Source: Pseudomonadota bacterium (GTDB lineage Bacteria; Pseudomonadota; Gammaproteobacteria; Burkholderiales; Thiobacillaceae). From it: a DNA stretch of 5,903 nucleotides. Where the stretch lies: assembly GCA_021791235.1 (NCBI GenBank), contig JAJYXA010000053.1, forward strand, positions 1 through 5,903. Reading direction: 5' to 3'. This document shows, in pieces, positions 1 through 4,683 of this stretch; the first letter of the stretch is position 1, and every line of letters starts with the position of its first letter. The notes beneath the pieces are model-generated. The model did no database searches. It worked only from the letters and a program-made list of their open reading frames with translations, and was not told where the DNA came from. The translations under genes and the position numbers were made by a program.

Positions 1-1140
1 GCCGCCAGCAGCAGCTTCGACGTCAGCACCTACACCGTGCAGACCTGGAACGGCGCCGCCTGGGTGACGCAGGGCACGGTGACCGGCAACAAGAACGTGA
101 TCCGCCACGTCAGCTTCGCGCCGGTGGCCACCACCAAGGTGCGCATCATCCCGGTGGACGACGCCAGCAACGGCCAGACCGCCAACGACAATGTGGTGAG
201 CCTGGCCGAGGTCGAGGCCTGGACCACCCCCGAAGGCGGCGGCACGCAGGTGCAGCGCTTCGACGCCTGGGGCAACAAGACCCAGAGCGCGGGCGCGGCG
301 ATTCCGCAGTACGGCTACACCGGCAGGGAGCCGGACGGAACCGGGCTGATCTATTACCGGGCACGGTATTACGACCCCACACTTGGACGATTCATCTCTC
401 GCGATCCGATTGGACTCCAAGGCGGACTAAATCAGTTTGCATATGTGGGGAACAACCCGGTTAACTTCACTGACCCTGAAGGTCTGTGCCCGACATGTAT
501 TTGGGGTGGGGTTGCTGGGGCAGTTGGAGGGTTTATCACTGGTGCGGCACAGGATGGTGCACGTGGCGCATTTATTGGGACACTAACGGGCTTTGGGGCA
601 GGCTTTGTCGTTGGCTCAGTAGCCCCCGCTTTAGCCAGCCGCGCAGGCTCCTTGGCAGCCGGTGCGATTACCGGCTTTACTGCCAACCTTATGCAGCAGA
701 ACCTGACCAATACCACATACAAAGCGGTGGGACTTCCTGGTCAAGTCAAGCCCATCAGCTATACGCAGGCTGTTGGGTCAGCCGTAGGCACTTCAGGCGG
801 GCAGGCGCTGGCAAGCCTTGCGCCCAAAGCCGGGGCTGCGGTGGGCAATGCGATTGTTTCGCTGATTGCACCAACCACAAGGGCGGCGGCGACAGTAACC
901 AGCAAAGCCGCTGCAACGACCGGCAGCAAGATTGCAGGCGCACTGTATGAAGGCGGAACCTCGGCATATGGAGAACTGGCTGCTGACCAGATGTCCCAGC
1001 AGCCAGTGCCTGGTGCTGGCAGTCAGTCCCTGTCCAATTTCGCCAATCCTCCGCTGAGCATCAGCAGCAACTGTCTGGTTTGCGCAAATGGTAACTACAG
1101 CGTGGGCGGGTCATCCAGCTTTCTGGGTAGGTCGAAGTAA
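1..1140 (+). CDS. Rhs/YD-repeat polymorphic toxin, C-terminal part (5' end outside window)
   Basis: The frame is open from base 1, with no start needed inside the window, and gives 379 residues to a TAA stop. Residues 1-80 look like the end of an F5/8 type C (discoidin-like) domain: a [13 protein letters not shown] strand, then VRII and a closing [11 protein letters not shown]-type repeat follows ([10 protein letters not shown]). Next is the hallmark Rhs core, including [40 protein letters not shown] and DPEGL (about 105-162). In this family the conserved repeats form a shell and the segment after DPxGx is a variable toxin tip. Here the tip is residues 163-379. It starts with CPTC and a glycine-rich hydrophobic stretch, and ends near a second CxxC (C358/C361). 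I recognise no nuclease, deaminase or other toxin motif in it. GC drops within the core. The toxin role is inferred from family and position. A type VI or other export route cannot be judged from this window. Confidence 0.9.
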   Translation, partial: AASSSFDVSTYTVQTWNGAAWVTQGTVTGNKNVIRHVSFAPVATTKVRIIPVDDASNGQTANDNVVSLAEVEAWTTPEGGGTQVQRFDAWGNKTQSAGAAIPQYGYTGREPDGTGLIYYRARYYDPTLGRFISRDPIGLQGGLNQFAYVGNNPVNFTDPEGLCPTCIWGGVAGAVGGFITGAAQDGARGAFIGTLTGFGAGFVVGSVAPALASRAGSLAAGAITGFTANLMQQNLTNTTYKAVGLPGQVKPISYTQAVGSAVGTSGGQALASLAPKAGAAVGNAIVSLIAPTTRAAATVTSKAAATTGSKIAGALYEGGTSAYGELAADQMSQQPVPGAGSQSLSNFANPPLSISSNCLVCANGNYSVGGSSSFLGRSK

Positions 1141-1146
1141 AGCAAG

Positions 1147-1701
1147 ATGGGTGATACCAAACCTGACGAAAGTGAAAGATCGGGGCAGGCGGAGCGAGAG
1201 CAGGGAAGAAGGCTGCTGATAGCAAATCTCACCATGCTATTTATGGGGATGGTGAGCATTGTGTTGGCTATCGGGGCTTGGGTACTTGGCATTTATTTGC
1301 TATTCGGGCCGGGTGCGATCACATGGTCTGGTCGGCCACCTTTGTTAGATCAGAATCCAGAATTAGGGCGTCGCGTGATTGCGATTGGTGCGGTTGTCAT
1401 TGCAGGATCTATTTGGCTGACATATCTACTCTGGAAAAAACTCTTTTACCGCAGCGGCTATATCAGCCGACATACTCAAGAACAATTTTCCAAGGGTATC
1501 TGGCCGGTAGTGGGCGGCTACTGGAAGCCCATCGGGTATGTTGTTTATATTGGCGTGCTGTCTTATGGCGCTTATCTTGGGTATGTGCAGGAAGGTCTGT
1601 GGGCGCTGCTGCTGACGCTGGCGCTTGTGTTTTGGCTGGTTTATCTAGCGTGGATTGATCTGCGGAATTACATCCAGAAACGCCGCAATCATCTTTCCTG
1701 A
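1147..1701 (+). CDS. Four-segment membrane protein, putative immunity protein for the Rhs tip
   Basis: This is a 184-residue protein that I do not recognise by sequence. It has a charged, hydrophilic N-terminus (1-22), then four strongly hydrophobic segments at about 23-53, 77-96, 129-147 and 150-170, and a basic tail (IQKRRNHLS). There is no signal-peptide cleavage site, and it would sit in the inner membrane. The ATG lies six bases after the rhs stop. There is no strong Shine-Dalgarno sequence, which fits translational coupling to the rhs gene. It shares the rhs tip's low GC (27 of 60 bases in 1441-1500) and contrasts with the GC-rich flanks. Genes directly downstream of an Rhs tip usually encode the cognate immunity protein. 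A polytopic immunity protein would suit a toxin acting on or through the membrane. The immunity role is inference. It could instead be an unrelated cargo membrane protein. Confidence 0.8.
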   Translation: MGDTKPDESERSGQAEREQGRRLLIANLTMLFMGMVSIVLAIGAWVLGIYLLFGPGAITWSGRPPLLDQNPELGRRVIAIGAVVIAGSIWLTYLLWKKLFYRSGYISRHTQEQFSKGIWPVVGGYWKPIGYVVYIGVLSYGAYLGYVQEGLWALLLTLALVFWLVYLAWIDLRNYIQKRRNHLS

Positions 1702-1835
1702 GAATGCGCAACCCCGGCGTCGCTAAAGTACTGGACTATGCCAAGAGCCCCGATCCCATCCCGTCGATGCCGTCGCCAAACGCATCGACAGAGCTGAAAC
1801 CGGATTCATTCCTGGCGTAGTGGAGGCAGTGGGCA
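1702..1835. other. Junction tract without a convincing gene
   Basis: This 134-base stretch separates the low-GC putative immunity gene from the second rhs piece. A 38-codon ATG ORF (1704-1820) is present but has no recognisable content or ribosome binding site. Another frame is open from about 1726 to a TGA at 1853-1855 and reads like protein (AKRIDRAETGFIPGVVEAVG), but has no good start, so it may be the tail of a decayed gene. I see no transposon end or clear terminator hairpin. Confidence 0.4.
1822..1826 (+). promoter_or_regulatory. Shine-Dalgarno GGAGG before the second rhs piece
   Basis: GGAGG sits nine bases upstream of the ATG at 1836. It is better than any site seen before the putative immunity gene, so the rhs fragment may be translated even though it looks broken. 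The match could be chance in GC-rich DNA. Confidence 0.4.
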
Positions 1836-2834
1836 ATGAGATCGAACGCGGCTGAATACCAGCAAACCCGGAGCCGAGGCAATCGCACCGGCCATCGGCT
1901 CGCCAGCCGCACCGTCCGGCGCGCCGACGGCAGCGTGTACCAGACCGAGACCGTCACCCGCAACCCCCTCGGCCAGCCCGAGAAGATCGCCGGCGGCAAC
2001 CCCGCGCTGACCGAGACCCGCAGCTACGACGCCGCCCACCGCGTCATCGGCATCACCGACAGCCGAGGCAACAAGACCCTCACCTACGACTGGTCTCCGG
2101 GCGGTCTCCTCAACATGATGCAAGACAGCGACGGCCACCGCACCGACTACCTCTACGACGGCGTCGGAAGGCTGATCGGCATCTGGGCCCCGAACTTCGA
2201 CTACGTCGCCTTCAGTCACGACGCCGGCGGCCGCCTGACCGAGAAGTGGTTCCCCAACGGCACCACCGCGAGATACGCCTGGAACCCCGACGACAGCCTG
2301 GCTGAGCTGGAGAACCGCACCGCGGCCAACACCGTGCTCACCCGCCACGCCTACCAATACGACCCCCTCGGCCGCAGAATCCGGCACACGGAAGAGATCG
2401 GCAGCCTTGGCGCCAAGTACCTGCAATACGGCTTCGACGCCCTCTCGCGGCTCGCCAGCGTGCAAAGCTGCGATGCCGCCTTTGGCGCCTGCGCGACCGA
2501 CGAGATGCTCACCTACGACATCTGGGACAACCGCAAGACCCGCACCGCCGCAGGCGCCACGCTCGCCTACGTCTACGACGCCGCCCACCAGCTGAAGGAA
2601 ACCCGAAGCGGCAGCGACACCGGCCCGCTGGTCGCCAGCTACGCCTGGGACGCCAACGGCAACCAGACCAGCCGCCCCGGCCAGACCCTGGCCTGTACCC
2701 CCGACGAGCGGCTCGCCGGCATCGGCGCCGAGAGCTACGCCTACGACCCGCAGGGCCGCCGTATCCAGAAAACCGTATCCGGGGTCGCCGCGCACTACCT
2801 CATCATCGCGTCCATCTGTGTTTGGATGACTTAA
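1836..2834 (+). pseudogene. Rhs/YD-repeat core fragment, lacking N-terminus, core motif and toxin tip
   Basis: The ORF encodes 332 residues. From about residue 12 (GNRTGHRLASRTVRRADGS) it is typical Rhs shell sequence, with about eleven YD-type repeats. Examples are RSYDAAHRV, LYDGVGRL, SHDAGGRL, YQYDPLGRR, GFDALSRL, TYDIWDNRK, VYDAAHQL, YAWDANGNQ and YAYDPQGRR. Rhs homology stops abruptly after VSGVAAHYL (about base 2800). A YDG repeat would be expected next, but the frame instead runs ten unrelated residues (IIASICVWMT) to a stop. The ORF lacks the usual large N-terminal region, the RARYYDP core motif, DPxGx and any tip. Full Rhs proteins commonly exceed 1000 residues, so this is a remnant or silent copy. 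The first ten or so residues also look non-Rhs, although a GGAGG precedes the ATG. It is GC-rich (41 of 60 bases in 2281-2340), like the upstream rhs shell. It might supply homology for rhs recombination. Confidence 0.75.
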
Positions 2835-2841
2835 TGTGAAC

Positions 2842-2868
2842 AGGCCCTAGCTTGCGTAAAACGGGCCT
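2842..2868. terminator. Possible hairpin between the convergent gene blocks
   Basis: AGGCCC (2842-2847) and GGGCCT (2863-2868) form a perfect six-base inverted repeat around a 15-base loop. It lies between the end of the + strand rhs fragment and the end of the - strand operon, and its right arm overlaps the TAG stop of the last - strand gene. Neither side has a clean run of U in the transcript and the loop is long, so a role as intrinsic terminator is weak. Location is the main argument. Confidence 0.3.
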
Positions 2869-3211
2869 ATTCCGCCAGCAGCGTCACGGTGGTGTTGGCC
2901 GTCGCGCGGTCGACGTCGAACTGCACCACGCAGCATTCGTTCTGTTCGTCGATGGGCGTGGGATCGTCCGCGCAACTGCAGCCGGCAATCACCCCCGTAT
3001 AGAAAATGCCCGCCTTGACGCGGATCACGCCGGCGTCCTCGCGCACGCCGATCACCATCGCCTGGAAAGGCCGGTCCGTCACGTGGCTGCTGGATGTCAA
3101 GCCCTGCTGCAGCGGCAGGTGCGCGGCATCCAGCTGTTCGATTTCCCGCTTGAGAATTTCCCTGAATTCGGGCGTTCCCCAAGCATTCAAGGATTTGGGC
3201 AGTCGGATCAT
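2867..3211 (-). CDS. Conserved-looking hypothetical protein with CxC and CC cysteines, last gene of the secretion operon
   Basis: With the ATG at 3211 this is a 114-residue soluble protein starting MIRLPKSLNAW. An in-frame TTG at 3238 would add nine low-complexity residues. I prefer the ATG because it overlaps the TGA of the preceding 41-codon ORF as ATGA. There is no signal peptide or membrane segment. The first half is probably helical (EFREILKREIEQLD, 15-28). The second half looks like beta strands (FQAMVIGVRE, VIRVKAGIFYTGVIAG), followed by GCSCADDPTP (C78, C80) and NECCVVQFDVDR (C93, C94). The cysteine pattern could bind metal or form disulfides. I know no function and assign none. It is the last gene of the - strand run, so a link to the pseudopilus apparatus is plausible by context only. 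Confidence 0.8.
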   Translation of the reverse strand: MIRLPKSLNAWGTPEFREILKREIEQLDAAHLPLQQGLTSSSHVTDRPFQAMVIGVREDAGVIRVKAGIFYTGVIAGCSCADDPTPIDEQNECCVVQFDVDRATANTTVTLLAE

Positions 3212-3333
3212 GGGCGGCGGGTTCTCGTTCGACGGCAAGGGTCATCGGTTTGCGATGAATCCGCGGCGTCGGCCAGCGCGACCCGGCAGCCGTAGATCCA
3301 GGCGCTGATGCCGGGTTTCAGCGACTCATTCAT
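3208..3333 (-). CDS. Possible 41-residue small protein overlapping both neighbours
   Basis: The ORF runs from ATG 3333 to TGA 3208-3210 and encodes MNESLKPGISAWIYGCRVAL plus 21 further residues, ending in the arginine-rich RRTRTRRP. It starts eight bases inside the end of the upstream pseudopilin-like gene. A GGAG lies six bases before the ATG, and its TGA overlaps the ATG of the downstream gene. This end-to-end coupling fits a real operon gene and accounts for an otherwise empty 114-base gap. The first 30 residues look protein-like. The last ten look like out-of-frame arginine/proline code, so a frameshift that once joined it to the downstream gene is an alternative. No domain is recognised. 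Confidence 0.45.
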   Translation of the reverse strand: MNESLKPGISAWIYGCRVALADAADSSQTDDPCRRTRTRRP

Positions 3334-3841
3334 TGGCGGCTCCGGACGGTGGCGGCTCAGGCTTGGGGGCCTGCGTGACCGGCGGGGCGAAAACAAAGCG
3401 CCAGTCGGCATGGCGGCCCGCTTCGGCGAACGCCTCGTCTTTGGCGGAAAATCCTGCGATCTTGAAGGGGCGCTCCGTCGACCGGCTGTGAACGCCGACA
3501 ATGCCCATGCCATCGGGCGCGCGGATCAGCGCAAATTCTTCTCCGGTCAGAGGGTCGCGCCAGGCCCGCCGCAGGTGCCGCACGATGCCGGGGTCGCGGT
3601 CGTCCTCCAGCAGATCGTCGAGGCTGCGCGGCAGGCGTGGCTGCGCGGGCTTGAACTCATAGTAGCTGCGGATCGCCTGGCGGTACTGGTCGCCGACGAA
3701 CAGCAGCTCGGCTTCGCGGGCACGCCGGGAATCGGTGCGCCACAGCGTGCCGGCTGCGGCGAGCCCCATGCCGATCAGCGCGATCAGCATCAGCGCGAAC
3801 AGGTAGGCGAAGCCGGACTGGGAGGCCTTACCACTCGGCAT
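3326..3841 (-). CDS. Pseudopilin-like type II secretion protein without Glu5
   Basis: The protein has 171 residues. A short N-terminus ends in G10-F11 and is followed by a hydrophobic helix (FAYLFALMLIALIGMGLAAA, 11-30). This is the layout of a class III prepilin signal, which prepilin peptidase would cleave after G10. A polar alpha-1C-like helix follows (DSRRAREAELLFVGDQYRQA, then IRSYYE). Next come LPRSLDDLLEDDRDP, a DPLTGEEFALI segment and GIVGVHSRSTERPFK, a pattern I associate with pseudopilin-like proteins of betaproteobacterial secretin operons. The C-terminus is proline-rich. The residue at mature position 5 is Phe rather than the usual Glu, as in GspK-type minor pseudopilins. The ATG lies 14 bases inside the preceding GspG-like gene. 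It probably acts as a minor pseudopilin or tip component, but its exact class is uncertain. Confidence 0.8.
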   Translation of the reverse strand: MPSGKASQSGFAYLFALMLIALIGMGLAAAGTLWRTDSRRAREAELLFVGDQYRQAIRSYYEFKPAQPRLPRSLDDLLEDDRDPGIVRHLRRAWRDPLTGEEFALIRAPDGMGIVGVHSRSTERPFKIAGFSAKDEAFAEAGRHADWRFVFAPPVTQAPKPEPPPSGAANE

Positions 3842-4199
3842 AGGGGCTGCCGTCGCGCGCCGTCCCCGGCGCGCCGCTCCGGATGTCGTATACCGCGCCG
3901 GCGCCGTCGCCCGACGGCGCCACGATTTGCCAGGTGTCCGCCCGCTCGGTGATGGGGTCGACCGGCAGCGCGCGCAGATAGCGCGCGTTCACCAGTTCGT
4001 CCAGGCTGTCGGGGTAGCGGCCGCGGTCGCCGTGGTATTTGTCGATGGCGTCGCGCATCACCGCCAGGTCCTGCTTGAGGATGGTCTCGCGCGAGCTTTC
4101 CAGGTGATTGAAATAACGCGGCAGCGCCAGCGCCAGCAGCAGCGCGATGATGGCCATCACGACCATCAGTTCGACCAGGGTGAAGCCGCGTGCTTTCAT
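3828..4199 (-). CDS. gspG: GspG-like pseudopilin
   Basis: From ATG 4199 the protein has 123 residues. A GTG at 4214 would add five more, but MKARG followed by FTLVELMVVMAIIALLLALA is the standard class III signal, so I prefer the ATG, which starts four bases after the upstream stop. Prepilin peptidase would cut after the Gly, leaving Phe1 and Glu5. The hydrophobic helix is followed by the GspG-like helix (ETILKQDLAVMRDAIDKYHG) and the diagnostic RGRYPDSLDELV and LPVDPITERADTW segments. The end (VYDIRSGAPGT, then DGSPYAEW) corresponds to the GspG C-terminal loop but is short, and I do not see the full acidic calcium-binding loop of classical GspG. Its role would be the major pseudopilus subunit, anchored in the inner membrane. 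Assignment to the GspG class is firm; which system it serves is not. Confidence 0.88.
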   Translation of the reverse strand: MKARGFTLVELMVVMAIIALLLALALPRYFNHLESSRETILKQDLAVMRDAIDKYHGDRGRYPDSLDELVNARYLRALPVDPITERADTWQIVAPSGDGAGAVYDIRSGAPGTARDGSPYAEW

Positions 4200-4203
4200 C
4201 GCA

Positions 4204-4680
4204 TCACCATTCACGGTAGGGCACGCCGTTCAGCCCGGTGGCGGGCGACAGCGAATACACGTCGAACACGTCGCGCCCGGCCGCCGGCGCGTCGGGCGGG
4301 CTGGCGTAGCTGCGCAGTCCCCAGGTTTCGGCGGCAGGCGCGGCCGGGTCGGGGTAGAACGGATCGCGCGGCAGGCGGCGGAGGAAGTAGAGCTTGCTCG
4401 CGTCCGGCTTGGTCTGGTCGGCCACGCCTCGCCATAGCGCATCTAGATCGGGGGGATAGCCGCTACCGCCCTCCACTTTCTGGATGAAACCTTCCTTGTA
4501 GGCCTGTCTGTAGGCATCGAGCGCCGTGCGGATCTGCCGCAGCGCCTCGCGCAGTTCGGTTTCCTGGTGGCGCTGCTGCACCAGTTGGGCGAACGGCACC
4601 GCCACGCTGGCGAGCAGCGCGAGGATGGCCAGGGTGACCATCAGCTCGATCAGGCTGAAGCCATTGCCCCGTCGCGGCAT
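4204..4680 (-). CDS. Type II secretion-like pseudopilin with class III signal
   Basis: This 158-residue protein begins MPRRGNG, then [20 protein letters not shown]: a basic leader, Gly/Phe cleavage site and Glu5, followed by the membrane helix. A long amphipathic helix follows ([20 protein letters not shown]). The globular part contains [26 protein letters not shown] and [10 protein letters not shown], and it ends [18 protein letters not shown]. The tail resembles that of the neighbouring GspG-like protein, so the two are probably paralogues. The ATG lies three bases after the secretin stop (TAG ACC ATG), which indicates co-transcription and coupling. It would be exported and assembled into a pseudopilus. 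Its exact class (GspG, GspH or other) cannot be fixed here. Confidence 0.87.
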   Translation of the reverse strand: MPRRGNGFSLIELMVTLAILALLASVAVPFAQLVQQRHQETELREALRQIRTALDAYRQAYKEGFIQKVEGGSGYPPDLDALWRGVADQTKPDASKLYFLRRLPRDPFYPDPAAPAAETWGLRSYASPPDAPAAGRDVFDVYSLSPATGLNGVPYREW

Positions 4681-4683
4681 GGT

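Noticed and set aside
271..283. A 13-base match (GGCAACAAGACCC) between 271-283 and 2067-2079.
   Set aside because: Both copies encode the GNKT part of a YD-type repeat, so this is family repetition and not an attachment site or separate repeat element.
1806..2795. A 329-codon - strand frame opposite the second rhs piece.
   Set aside because: The product is a repetitive Gly/Val/Ala sequence typical of the antisense of YD repeats. The + strand frame has recognisable Rhs repeats.
2852..3308. Overlapping + strand frames, and a - strand frame at 2847-3245, over the last operon gene.
   Set aside because: They are arginine- and histidine-rich shadow translations. The 114-residue - strand frame has balanced composition and fits the operon junctions.
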